A stretch of 64,000 nt of DNA from Prevotellaceae bacterium (GTDB lineage Bacteria > Bacteroidota > Bacteroidia > Bacteroidales > Bacteroidaceae): positions 1-64,000 of the forward strand of contig JAQYEW010000065.1 in the NCBI GenBank assembly GCA_028723455.1, read 5' to 3'. Under the pieces are notes generated by a model that saw only the letters and a program-made list of their open reading frames with translations, was not told the origin of the DNA and did no database searches. The position numbers and the translations under genes were made by a program. Positions 1 to 9,297 of the stretch are shown piece after piece. The stretch's first letter is position 1. The number at the start of each line of letters is the position of its first letter.

Positions 1-126
1 GCCCAGCCCTTCTATGTCCTTTTAGACAACGAGGGCCGTCCCTTGACCCGCAGCTACAGCTTCGACGAAAACGTGGATGCCTACGTCCGTTGGCTACAGG
101 AGGGTCTGAAGAAGTATGAGGAGTAG
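1..126 (+). CDS. C-terminal fragment of a thioredoxin-fold protein, DsbD-like thiol:disulfide interchange protein (5' truncated by window edge)
   Basis: Frame 1 reads AQPFYVLLDNEGRPLTRSYSFDENVDAYVRWLQEGLKKYEE* ; resembles the C-terminus of Bacteroidales DsbD/thioredoxin-like proteins. Confidence 0.6.
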   Translation, partial: AQPFYVLLDNEGRPLTRSYSFDENVDAYVRWLQEGLKKYEE

Positions 127-556
127 AGAGTGGTGAGTAGAGAGTAGAGAGTGGTGAGTAGAAAGTAGAGAGTAGAAAGTAGAAAGTAGTGAATTGGTGA
201 ATTAGTAAATTAGTGAAATAGGGAGCAGACTCTCCACCAATTTACCAATCCACTGCTTTCTACTCATTAAACCTCCAATCCTCCAATTCACCACTCACTA
301 CTCACTACTCACTACTCACTAATCAACCAATTCACCACTCACTACTCACCACTCACTACTCACAACTCAACACTCACTACTCACTAATCACCACTCACTA
401 ATCACCACTCACCACTTACTACTCACTAATCAACCAATTCACCAATTCACCACTCACCACTCACTACTCACCACTCACTACTCACCACTCACCACTCACT
501 ACTCACTACTCACTACTCACTACTCACTACTCACTAATTCACTAATCCACTAATTC
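120..556. repeat. Degenerate heptamer tandem repeat tract (CTCACTA/CTCACCA) with reverse-complement units at its left end
   Basis: Repeated CTCACTA/CTCACCA with interspersed ATCAACCAATTCACCA at ~280-556; GAGTAGAGAGTGGTGAGTAG / GTGAATTGGTGAATTAG units at ~120-225. Confidence 0.9.
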
Positions 557-566
557 AAAAACAACT

Positions 567-2177
567 ATGAAGCACCATTTACTTCGTTCTTTGTTTGCCC
601 TGATTGCTGCCTTTGGTCTGAGTCAGGCAAACGCACAGACGGCGTACATGTTCTCTTTTACAGAGAGCCGCGCCACCGTAGAGGGAGAGAAAACTTTCAC
701 CCTCCAGTTCCTGAATAATAACGGCACCGCAACTGCGCTTGTTGAGGACGCTGTTGTTACCTTTTCACCCGTTGTGGGCGACCGCACTACGGCTGTTAAG
801 GGTACGGACTATGAGTACACACCCGAATCGGTTACCGTGGAGGCAGGTAAAAGCCAGGTTGAGGTAAGCGTAAAGATCATTGGCAGCATCACAGAGGCCA
901 ACAACCAGCTTCGCTTGCAGGCAAATGTAGCGAACACGGCGGGGCAAACCTTCAGCGCAGGCAACAACCGGTATGTTACCCTTACGCTGAGTAGCGAACC
1001 TGCCCAGGAACCCAGTCTGAGCGGCACCTGGCAGATGAACAAGTTGGTAACGGACAAGGCCGCAATGGACGCTGCGTGGAACGGTATGGCTACTTTCAAT
1101 GAAGCATTCCCTGCCTTCAATGCAGAGGACAAAATCACTTTCACCCAGCGTACCTTGGAACCTGTTCTGTCCAGCACCTTGAAGAATTTCTTCATAGGCA
1201 AGGCCTTTATCGAGGATGCGGGCACCTATACGCTCAAGGGAATGACCCCCAAGGAGTTGAAGGTTTTAAAAGTTACTGGTATTAACCGCAACTTTGATGC
1301 CAACAGCCAGAGCGAAAGCAACGTGGCTTATGTGGGCTATCGTATCATCAAGGATGCCGATACCGGCGAGGAACTTCTGGACGTATATCTGATTGACTAT
1401 GTTTCAACCAGCTTTGCTCCTGAACTCGCAGAATACGGTATGTATGAAAAGGATAAAGTGTATCCTTACTATGCTTGGTTAAGTGGATTGTACATCAATT
1501 TCACCATGAAGCGCGTGGCGGAGGTGCCCGAGAGCATCGACAAGTATGCCGGCGCATGGAAGATGAAAGAGTTGGTAACCGATAAAGCATATATGGATGG
1601 AATATGGGGCGGTGGAGCCACCTTCGACGAGAACTTCCCGGCCTTTAATGCTCAGGACTGGATGGTTATCAATAGCGGCAGCTTGGAGCCTCATTTCGCT
1701 TCTACGCTGAAGAACTTCTTCACTGGCGAGGCTCAGGTAGAGTTCTACAAAAAATACAACGTTCCTGCCATGAAACCCATCAGTACGGATGTCTTTAAGG
1801 TAACAGGTGTCAACCGCAACTTTGATGCCAATAGCCAGAGCGAAAGCAATGTGGCATATATTGCAATGCGCCTTTTCACGGATGGCGAAAGCGGCAAGGA
1901 GTTGCTGGACGTTTATCTTATCGACTACAAATCCACCAGTTTTGCTTTAGAGTGGATTCCTGATATGTACACCCCAGACGCAGAGAACCCTTTCTATGCA
2001 TGGATGCAGGGTGTGTACATCAATTTCACGATGGAAAGCACGCCCACGGACATCATGTCCGTAGAGTCAGAACAGACGGCTAAGGCACAGGGCATTTACA
2101 ATCTTCAGGGTCAGAAACTCCAGCGTCTGGTGCGTGGCATCAACATCGTTGGTGGCAAGAAGATTGTTGTGAAGTAA
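567..2177 (+). CDS. Secreted protein with two tandem ~170-aa repeats and a Bacteroidales-type C-terminal tail
   Basis: Signal peptide MKHHLLRSLFALIAAFGLSQANAQ; duplicated NRNFDANSQSESNVAY; tail IYNLQGQKLQRLVRGINIVGGKKIVVK. Confidence 0.8.
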   Translation: MKHHLLRSLFALIAAFGLSQANAQTAYMFSFTESRATVEGEKTFTLQFLNNNGTATALVEDAVVTFSPVVGDRTTAVKGTDYEYTPESVTVEAGKSQVEVSVKIIGSITEANNQLRLQANVANTAGQTFSAGNNRYVTLTLSSEPAQEPSLSGTWQMNKLVTDKAAMDAAWNGMATFNEAFPAFNAEDKITFTQRTLEPVLSSTLKNFFIGKAFIEDAGTYTLKGMTPKELKVLKVTGINRNFDANSQSESNVAYVGYRIIKDADTGEELLDVYLIDYVSTSFAPELAEYGMYEKDKVYPYYAWLSGLYINFTMKRVAEVPESIDKYAGAWKMKELVTDKAYMDGIWGGGATFDENFPAFNAQDWMVINSGSLEPHFASTLKNFFTGEAQVEFYKKYNVPAMKPISTDVFKVTGVNRNFDANSQSESNVAYIAMRLFTDGESGKELLDVYLIDYKSTSFALEWIPDMYTPDAENPFYAWMQGVYINFTMESTPTDIMSVESEQTAKAQGIYNLQGQKLQRLVRGINIVGGKKIVVK

Positions 2178-2207
2178 AGCAGCACCGGCGTTAGTCCGAA
2201 CAGGACG

Positions 2208-2275
2208 AAAAAAACATATACATGTTTTGATCAAATTAAATATTTGTTTTGACCAAAACATGTATATGTTTTTTT
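2208..2275. terminator. Long hairpin between convergent genes (22-bp perfect outer stem)
   Basis: AAAAAAACATATACATGTTTTG (2208-2229) pairs with CAAAACATGTATATGTTTTTTT (2254-2275). Confidence 0.75.
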
Positions 2276-2307
2276 ATTTTTATTATATAGAACGAAAAGG
2301 CCCTTGC

Positions 2308-3483
2308 TTATCGCTCGATTTTTGCCGCATACCAAAGGCAATAGACAGCGATGATGACAAAGCAAAAGAGGGGAACCAGAAAACCAACCGCCATGCTGCC
2401 CTCTCCGATGAGTCCCATGAGAATCGGTGTGATAGCACCACCTACAATGCTCATGATGAGATAGCTGCCGGCAGTGCTGGCTTTGTTGGTGTCCACTTCG
2501 GAGAGGGCCATCGTGAAGATGGTAGGGAACATGATACTCTCGAAGAGGTAGGTGAGGCAGATTGCTCCCACGGACACCAGCCCCAATTCAGCCACCACAA
2601 GCGTCATGCACAGGATGGCCAGCAACGAGAATCCGACCATCAATCGTGAAGGCCGTATGTAACCGAGCAGCCATGTACCCAGCAGGCGGCCCAGAAAAAA
2701 CAGTCCCATGCCACCGAAGGCCAACATGTTGGCAGCTACCGTGGGAGACAGGCCCGGAAAGGATTCCAGGACATAATTGATGAAAAAACTATTGATGCCG
2801 GTTTGTGCGCCAACATAAAAGAACAATGCTACAATGCCCCACGTGTACGAGGGTATGTTCCGTAAGGACATTGCTTCTTTTGTTTGCTTTCCCGCTTCTG
2901 CCAGCCCCACCTCGGGCAGTCGGATGCGTGAGAACACGAATGCCATGGCCATTGTTATGCTGCCCAATACCGCATAAGGTATGGCTATGCTGCCATGCCC
3001 AAGGATAACCCAACCGCCAATGGCAGGGCCTATGATCCATCCCAGACCGTTCAGCGACTGCGCCAGGTTCAGGCGACGTGCGGCTCCGCCGGGTTTGCCT
3101 AAGACGGTGATGTAGGGATTGGCGGATGTTTCCAGACAGGTAAGTCCGCAACCAATCACGAAAAGGCATAGGAGGAAGAAGGCAAAGGAGCCTTCCAGCC
3201 AAAGCGCGCCGGGAATGAACATCATGGCTCCCAAACTGTACAGCGCAAGACCGGTTACAAGACCACGCTTGTAGCCCCAGCGGCGATTGATCATTCCGGC
3301 AGGCAGGGCCATCAGGAAGTAGCCACCATATACCATTGCCTGCACCAAGGCCGAGCGGGCTTTGGATACGACAAGCACATCCTGAAAATGCTTGTTGAGC
3401 ACATCCAGAATGCTATGGGCAAAGCCCCAAAGAAAGAATAGCGAAGCCACCATAAGGAAGGCTCCCAGCATGTTTTTTTTCAC
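2308..3483 (-). CDS. MFS permease, fucose-permease (FucP/FHS)-like
   Basis: 12-TM-type hydrophobic protein; FLWGFAHSILDVLNKHFQ and ETSANPYITVLG motifs of the FucP family. Confidence 0.8.
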   Translation of the reverse strand: MKKNMLGAFLMVASLFFLWGFAHSILDVLNKHFQDVLVVSKARSALVQAMVYGGYFLMALPAGMINRRWGYKRGLVTGLALYSLGAMMFIPGALWLEGSFAFFLLCLFVIGCGLTCLETSANPYITVLGKPGGAARRLNLAQSLNGLGWIIGPAIGGWVILGHGSIAIPYAVLGSITMAMAFVFSRIRLPEVGLAEAGKQTKEAMSLRNIPSYTWGIVALFFYVGAQTGINSFFINYVLESFPGLSPTVAANMLAFGGMGLFFLGRLLGTWLLGYIRPSRLMVGFSLLAILCMTLVVAELGLVSVGAICLTYLFESIMFPTIFTMALSEVDTNKASTAGSYLIMSIVGGAITPILMGLIGEGSMAVGFLVPLFCFVIIAVYCLWYAAKIER

Positions 3484-3548
3484 GTTTCTATTATGTTTTG
3501 TTGTGTCTTTTGTGGTGCCGAAATAATAGAAGCGTCATTTCTCTTGTG

Positions 3549-4727
3549 TCAGTTGCCCTTGCGGCGGATTTTGATACGGATGGCCTCGGGATGTGCTTGC
3601 GCAAAAGACCGGGCATCGTCAACGACCAGCGCCAGCATACCGCCGCCACCGGCACCCGCCAGTTTCCATGCACGTGCCTCGGAGCGATATTTATCAATAC
3701 AGGCATTCACCTCCTCGTTCAGCATGGCAGGGAACATCGTTGTCTGAGCTTTGAAACTGGCGGCAAAAGCCTTGTAGAAAGCCTCATAGTCGCAATGCAG
3801 GATGGCCTCCCAGCAATCGTCGGCCGCCTGAGCCAGACGTGCTACGCCCTCTTCCGTAATGTTATTGCCCGTTACAACGTTTGTGTTGTCGGGACGGGGA
3901 AAGGTGAGCGTCAGGACAATGTGATCTTCCAGCCAGCGTAGGTTTTGCTCGTTGTTATGGCTTTCGATGCGTTCGGGCCAGAAACTGCCGTTGTAGTAGT
4001 GACGGCACAAGCCTGGCATGCAGATGCCGATGCTGTCTTGTGCTCCGCTGATATGATGACCGGCCTCGCGACGCGAAGGGTCGTTTTCGAAGCAAAAACA
4101 GAGCTTGGCCAACATCGCGGGGTCATAGTCGGGCAGTTCGTAAGGCCAGATCTGTTTGATGACGTTACGCGTGCTGGTGCTCATGCCACAGCGTTCCTTG
4201 ATGTCAAAGGTGGGTTCCAAGGAGATGGTGATGGCCCATCCCGGATGCAGACAAGAGACATAAGGTTGGTCAATCCACGTGCCGGCCAAATCCAAGCGCG
4301 TGGGCAGTCCGCTCTGTGTGGTGCGCAGGTTGGTCGTGCTGCGGGCTGTCATGCCATTGTCCGGCACCCGCTTCAGGACAACGTACTCGATGCCCCGTTC
4401 TTTGCAGAACGCCTCCTTCTCGGTCGAAGAACCGTCCTCGTTGACCACGAAGATGTTGGGGCGGAAATGGTCGACACTGGTAATGAAGTCCATCATGCCG
4501 CTGCCCTCGTTGATGCAGGCGTCTGTAACATAGCGTATGCTCTTCACCATATAAAGGCGTTCCTGCTCGCTATAAATGGTCTTGCGACCTTTTAGTTCAT
4601 AGATTGTAGCGTCGCTTCCGATGCCTACGTACAAATCACCATATAACGATGCCTGGCGGAAGAAAGCCACATGGCCACTGTGCAACATGTCGTAACATCC
4701 GCTGACGAAAACTCGGTTGTGTCTCAT
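3549..4727 (-). CDS. Bifunctional protein: N-terminal cytidylyltransferase-like domain and C-terminal GHMP-kinase-like domain
   Basis: N-term VFVSGCYDMLHSGHVAFFRQAS (GxYDxxHxGH nucleotidyltransferase motif); C-term RLDLAGTWIDQP and KLAGAGGGGM resemble GHMP motifs 1 and 3. Confidence 0.75.
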   Translation of the reverse strand: MRHNRVFVSGCYDMLHSGHVAFFRQASLYGDLYVGIGSDATIYELKGRKTIYSEQERLYMVKSIRYVTDACINEGSGMMDFITSVDHFRPNIFVVNEDGSSTEKEAFCKERGIEYVVLKRVPDNGMTARSTTNLRTTQSGLPTRLDLAGTWIDQPYVSCLHPGWAITISLEPTFDIKERCGMSTSTRNVIKQIWPYELPDYDPAMLAKLCFCFENDPSRREAGHHISGAQDSIGICMPGLCRHYYNGSFWPERIESHNNEQNLRWLEDHIVLTLTFPRPDNTNVVTGNNITEEGVARLAQAADDCWEAILHCDYEAFYKAFAASFKAQTTMFPAMLNEEVNACIDKYRSEARAWKLAGAGGGGMLALVVDDARSFAQAHPEAIRIKIRRKGN

Positions 4728-4823
4728 TGTCTGGTTTTAAAGTATTTCTTGCAAAATCGACTGAAGGGAATGACTTAGGCCTGCAAAGTTAAGCAAATGA
4801 TGAGGAATATACAAATTTTTTCT

Positions 4824-4831
4824 TATCTTTG
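4824..4831 (+). promoter_or_regulatory. Bacteroidetes -7 box (TATCTTTG) upstream of acyltransferase
   Basis: Match to TAnnTTTG. Confidence 0.55.
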
Positions 4832-4839
4832 TCGATGAA

Positions 4840-5958
4840 ATGGATAAAGATACAACTTACGTTCCTGCTACGCGCCGTTCCCGTCTGGAATGGCTGGATG
4901 CCATGCGTGGCTTTACGATGTTGCTGGTGGTGGCCTATCACGTGGCCCAGACCAGTTTTCAGATGCCCTTGAAGCAAAGTGCGTCCATGCCTTTCCTGGT
5001 GCTCCTGCGTATGCCGCTGTTTTTCTTTGTCAGCGGTTTTCTGGCTTACAGCAGACAAGCCGTATGGGGTGGGGGACAGTGGTTCCGGGCGGTCTTGAAG
5101 AAGAGTCGTGTGCAACTGTTGCCTACGGTGGTTTTTATGCTGCTTTTTGCCTTGCTGATGTCCAAGCATCCTTGGGAGGCTTGGCTCAAGATGCTGCAAC
5201 TGCCTACGAAGGGGGGCTATTGGTTCACGTGGACCTTGCTGCTTATGTTCGTCTTTTATTTCTCTGTCGAGGCGGTTGTGTGGTGGACAAAACGTTTGCC
5301 CTTTTTGAGACAATCGTCTGATTTGGCGGTTCGGCCTCCATTCTTGCCCCTCTTTGTTTGTTGGTTGTTGAGCCTTGTCTGGTACGAGACAGCCTATCTC
5401 CCTGCTCATTTTCATTATCTGAAGGAGGATTTCTGGCAATGGTCGAGTTTGGTTCAGGTGGCTCTGTACCTCCATTTCTTCCTTTTCGGCAATCTGGTGC
5501 GCCGCCGCTGGACGGACGTGCAGCGTTTGTTTGATAGCCGGTGGTTTTTCCCGCTGGTGCTTGTCGTGGCTATCGTCTGCTGTGGCGATGCCTTGAAGTG
5601 GCACACGCTGCGTCTTGCCTGGAGCAATCTGCCTCGCACGCTGGCCATGTATGCCCTCCTGCTGTTGCTGGTCATGACGTTCCGCTATTATGCCCTGTTC
5701 TTTAGTAGGGTTACATGGGTGGGTCGTTCCTTGCAATATGTGGGCCGGCGTACCTTGGACATCTACCTTTTACACTTCTTTCTCTTGCCTGCCCTGCCTG
5801 AGATGGGAAAATGGTTGAACGCCACACGTCCCGGTTTTGTCGTGGAACAGGCGCTGACTTTGGGTGTGGCTGCGGTGGTGGTTATGGCTTGTTGCTTGCT
5901 GAGCCATCTCTTGCGTGTGAGTCCCCTGTTACGCTATTACTTGTTTGGCAGAAAATAA
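4840..5958 (+). CDS. Acyltransferase family 3 membrane protein
   Basis: RLEWLDAMRGFTMLLVVAYHV start typical of acyltransferase-3 proteins; about 10 hydrophobic segments. Confidence 0.8.
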   Translation: MDKDTTYVPATRRSRLEWLDAMRGFTMLLVVAYHVAQTSFQMPLKQSASMPFLVLLRMPLFFFVSGFLAYSRQAVWGGGQWFRAVLKKSRVQLLPTVVFMLLFALLMSKHPWEAWLKMLQLPTKGGYWFTWTLLLMFVFYFSVEAVVWWTKRLPFLRQSSDLAVRPPFLPLFVCWLLSLVWYETAYLPAHFHYLKEDFWQWSSLVQVALYLHFFLFGNLVRRRWTDVQRLFDSRWFFPLVLVVAIVCCGDALKWHTLRLAWSNLPRTLAMYALLLLLVMTFRYYALFFSRVTWVGRSLQYVGRRTLDIYLLHFFLLPALPEMGKWLNATRPGFVVEQALTLGVAAVVVMACCLLSHLLRVSPLLRYYLFGRK

Positions 5959-6654
5959 ATGATAGACCTTAATTATATTGCATCCAGGTTCGAGTATTTT
6001 AACCGACTTTGTTTCGAGGGTTCACTTTCCACACCTCCGTTCCGAATCAATAGGGCACGTAAGACCCTGGGGAAGATTGTCTTTAAGAAACAACGCACGC
6101 TGACGGGGCGATGGCGTTATTCCCAGCTTGAGTTCGTTATGAGTGGCGTCGGGGTGGCTGGCCTTTCTACGGAAGAGGTGGATGACATCATCCTGCATGA
6201 GATGATTCACTATTATATTCTTAGTAATCAGATGCAGGACACTTCCGCGCACGGGGCATTGTTTCGTCGGGAAATGCAGCGTATCAACAAGCAGTATGCG
6301 AGGCATATCACTATCAGTAGGAAAGAAGATAGGATAAGTGAGGAATGTGAAATAAGCCATGAGCGCCAGAGCCTGGTGGCTGTTATCCATTTCCGGGACG
6401 GTATCCTGGGGGTAATGACTGTAGCGCAGACGCGTCTTTTCCAACTTTGGGATTTTTTGGACAATGCGCCTTCGGTGGCTTTTGCCGATTGGTACGTATC
6501 ACAGAATCCTTTCTTTGGCCGTATGCCCCGTAGAACCACGCCCCGTTATTGCGTGGTGGAGGCGGAGACGCTGGAAAAAGAATTGCAAAATGCCGCCCGT
6601 TTGGAGCGTGTGGGAGGAACGATAAGAAAGGTGGCAGACGGACGATATAAATGA
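5959..6654 (+). CDS. SprT-like zinc metalloprotease-family protein
   Basis: HEMIHYYI zinc-binding motif; ATG immediately follows the upstream TAA. Confidence 0.7.
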   Translation: MIDLNYIASRFEYFNRLCFEGSLSTPPFRINRARKTLGKIVFKKQRTLTGRWRYSQLEFVMSGVGVAGLSTEEVDDIILHEMIHYYILSNQMQDTSAHGALFRREMQRINKQYARHITISRKEDRISEECEISHERQSLVAVIHFRDGILGVMTVAQTRLFQLWDFLDNAPSVAFADWYVSQNPFFGRMPRRTTPRYCVVEAETLEKELQNAARLERVGGTIRKVADGRYK

Positions 6655-6707
6655 ACTTCTTGGGGAAAAACACGGATGTAAGGTCCCCGAGTATGGTATT
6701 TTTTTGT

Positions 6708-6715
6708 TATCTTTG
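6708..6715 (+). promoter_or_regulatory. -7 box (TATCTTTG) upstream of nadC
   Basis: Match to TAnnTTTG about 29 bp before the proposed nadC ATG. Confidence 0.6.
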
Positions 6716-6743
6716 CAAAAAACAACATATAAATGCACTTATT

Positions 6744-7616
6744 ATGCTTAGTGTAGAAGAATTGAATGACAAACTGATTGAGTTGTCTTTTGCCGAAGAT
6801 ATCGGTGATGGTGATCATACCACATTGTGCTGTATTCCAGCGGATGCAATGGGTGAGAGCAAACTGCTGATAAAGGAAGAAGGCATCTTTGCCGGGGTGG
6901 AGATTGCCAAGCAAGTCTTCCATAAATTTGACCCTGAAATGCAGGTGGAGGTGTATATAGAGGATGGTGCTCATGTGAAACCGGGCGACATCGTCATGAG
7001 TGTAAAAGGGCGCGAACGTAGCCTCCTACAGACCGAGCGGTTGATGCTGAACATACTGCAACGAATGAGCGGTATTGCCACCATGACGCACAAGTACCAG
7101 CAGGCCCTGATTGATGCGGGCACCAAGACTCGCGTTTTAGACACGCGCAAGACGACCCCGGGAATGCGCATGCTTGAAAAAGAAGCCGTGAAGATAGGGG
7201 GCGGTATGAACCACCGCATTGGGCTTTTTGATATGATTCTTTTGAAAGACAATCACATTGATTTCTGTGGTGGTGTGCACAATGCAATCAGCCGTGCCAA
7301 GGCCTATTGCAAGGAACACGGCAAGGACCTGAAGATTGAGTGCGAGGTGCGTAACTGGAAGGAACTGGAAGAGGCTTTGGCCGAGGGCTGCGACCGCATC
7401 ATGTTCGATAATTTCACACCCGAGGACACAAAGAAAGCCGTTGATTTGGTGGCTGGTCGTGCTGAAACCGAGAGCTCGGGTGGCATTACCTTTAACACCA
7501 TGATTCCCTATGCCAAGGCAGGTGTCGACTTTATCAGTTTTGGTGCGCTCACACACAGCGTCAAGGGCTTGGATATGAGTTTCAAGGCAGCGGGAAGTGA
7601 TAAGTTGAAGATTTAA
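6744..7616 (+). CDS. nadC: Nicotinate-nucleotide diphosphorylase (carboxylating)
   Basis: GDGDHTTLCCIPAD, DTRKTTPGMRMLEKEAVKIGGGMNHRIGLFDMILLKDNHI; start moved from 6651 to MLSVEELND because the promoter box lies inside the longer ORF. Confidence 0.92.
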   Translation: MLSVEELNDKLIELSFAEDIGDGDHTTLCCIPADAMGESKLLIKEEGIFAGVEIAKQVFHKFDPEMQVEVYIEDGAHVKPGDIVMSVKGRERSLLQTERLMLNILQRMSGIATMTHKYQQALIDAGTKTRVLDTRKTTPGMRMLEKEAVKIGGGMNHRIGLFDMILLKDNHIDFCGGVHNAISRAKAYCKEHGKDLKIECEVRNWKELEEALAEGCDRIMFDNFTPEDTKKAVDLVAGRAETESSGGITFNTMIPYAKAGVDFISFGALTHSVKGLDMSFKAAGSDKLKI

Positions 7617-7629
7617 ATCACGATAATTG

Positions 7630-9261
7630 ATGAAAAAGATTTTTTTTGCGCTTCTCTGTCTGCTGGCATCCTATGATGCCCAGGCATGTACCAACTTGAT
7701 TGTAGGCAAGAAGGCCTCGGCAGACGGCAGCGTCATTGTAAGCTACAGCGCCGACGACTATGGAGCATACGGGCATCTCTTTTATCAGCCCGGTGGCCGC
7801 CACAACAATGGCGATATGCGTGCCCTTTACCATTACGAATCCAACAATTACTTAGGAGCTATTCCCGAGGCTGACAGCACCTATGCCGTTATCGGCCTGA
7901 CGAATGAGCACCAGCTCACTGTCTTTGAAACGACCTGGGGCGGTCGCGAGGAATTGGTTGACACTACGGGTCTTTTTGATTATGGTAGTCTGATGCAGGT
8001 TACCTTGCAGCGTGCGCGCACAGCTCGCGAGGCCTTGAAAGTAATGACCGATCTTGTGGCTAAGTATGGCTACCAGAGCAGCGGCGAGAGTTTCACCGTG
8101 GCCGACCCTAACGAGGTGTGGATTCTGGAAATGGTGGGCAAAGGCCCTGGTGGTGGCAGCCCCGTTTGGGTAGCATGCCGTGTGCCCGACGATTGCATCA
8201 GCGGTCATGCCAACCAGGCACGTATCCGACAGTTCCCGCTTAATGACAAAGAGAATTGTATCTACTCGAAGGATGTTATCAGTTTTGCCAAGAAGAAGGG
8301 CTATTTCAAGGGCAAGGATGCGGATTTCTCCTTTGCAGATGCCTACAATCCTGCTGAGCATGGGCAGGCTCGCTTCTGCGATGCACGTGTGTGGAGCTAT
8401 TTCAACAAATGGGGCGTAGAGGATATGTCCAAATGTCTGGATTATATTACCGAGAAAACCTTTGTGTGTAATATGCCCTTGTGGGTTCGCCCCAAGCAGA
8501 AACTGAGTGTACAGGACCTGAAAGACATGATGCGCGACCATTATGAAGGAACGCCCCTCGCTTTGGACAATGACTTGGGACAGGGTCCTTGGGAAATGCC
8601 GTATCGCCCCACGCCTTTGACATGGAAGGTGGACGGCAAGACCTATTTCAACGAGCGTCCCATCAGTACCCAGCAGTCGGCAAACGTTTATGTGGCTCAG
8701 ATGCGTAACTTCCTGCCCGACCATATCGGCGGTATCGTGTGGTTTGCCAACGACGAGGCCAATATGGCTCCTTTCGTACCCATCTATGTTAGCACCTTAG
8801 GTGCGCCCGCTTGTTTTGACGTTAAGGCTGGCGACACGTTTAACTTCAGTTTCCAAAGTGCTTTCTGGGTTCAGAACTGGGTGAGCAATATGGTGTACCC
8901 GCGTTACAGTGTGCTCTTTCCTGAATTGGAGAAGGCTCGCATGGAATTGGAGACAAAGTACAATAATGCCCAAAGCGCATTAGAGACGAAGGCAAAAGGA
9001 ATGAGCGAGTCCGAGGCCAAGACTCTTCTGAGCGAGTATAGCAAACAGCAGAGTCGGGAAATGATGACGCGTTGGATGCAGCTGGCAGAGACATTGATTG
9101 TTAAATACAACGACATGGCAATGAAGACCATGAACGAGGATGGCACTTATAAGAAGACGCCGGGTGGAGTGCAAGTAGGTGTTCAGCGTTCGGGTTACCC
9201 CGAGCGTTACCGCCGTAAAATTGTGGAAGAGACGGGTAACCGTTTCCTAATGGGAGAATAA
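7630..9261 (+). CDS. Secreted C69-family peptidase (dipeptidase)
   Basis: Signal peptide followed by CTNLIVGKKASADGSVIVSYSADD (N-terminal nucleophile Cys). Confidence 0.85.
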   Translation: MKKIFFALLCLLASYDAQACTNLIVGKKASADGSVIVSYSADDYGAYGHLFYQPGGRHNNGDMRALYHYESNNYLGAIPEADSTYAVIGLTNEHQLTVFETTWGGREELVDTTGLFDYGSLMQVTLQRARTAREALKVMTDLVAKYGYQSSGESFTVADPNEVWILEMVGKGPGGGSPVWVACRVPDDCISGHANQARIRQFPLNDKENCIYSKDVISFAKKKGYFKGKDADFSFADAYNPAEHGQARFCDARVWSYFNKWGVEDMSKCLDYITEKTFVCNMPLWVRPKQKLSVQDLKDMMRDHYEGTPLALDNDLGQGPWEMPYRPTPLTWKVDGKTYFNERPISTQQSANVYVAQMRNFLPDHIGGIVWFANDEANMAPFVPIYVSTLGAPACFDVKAGDTFNFSFQSAFWVQNWVSNMVYPRYSVLFPELEKARMELETKYNNAQSALETKAKGMSESEAKTLLSEYSKQQSREMMTRWMQLAETLIVKYNDMAMKTMNEDGTYKKTPGGVQVGVQRSGYPERYRRKIVEETGNRFLMGE

Positions 9262-9297
9262 CAACAACATAATCATTAAATATCTAATCTAAATACA

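Noticed and set aside
120-556. CRISPR array
   Set aside because: 7-nt tandem units with no unique spacers and no cas genes nearby.
4789-5736. 315-aa minus-strand Q/H/K-rich ORF opposite the acyltransferase
   Set aside because: Antisense of a hydrophobic protein produces exactly this composition.
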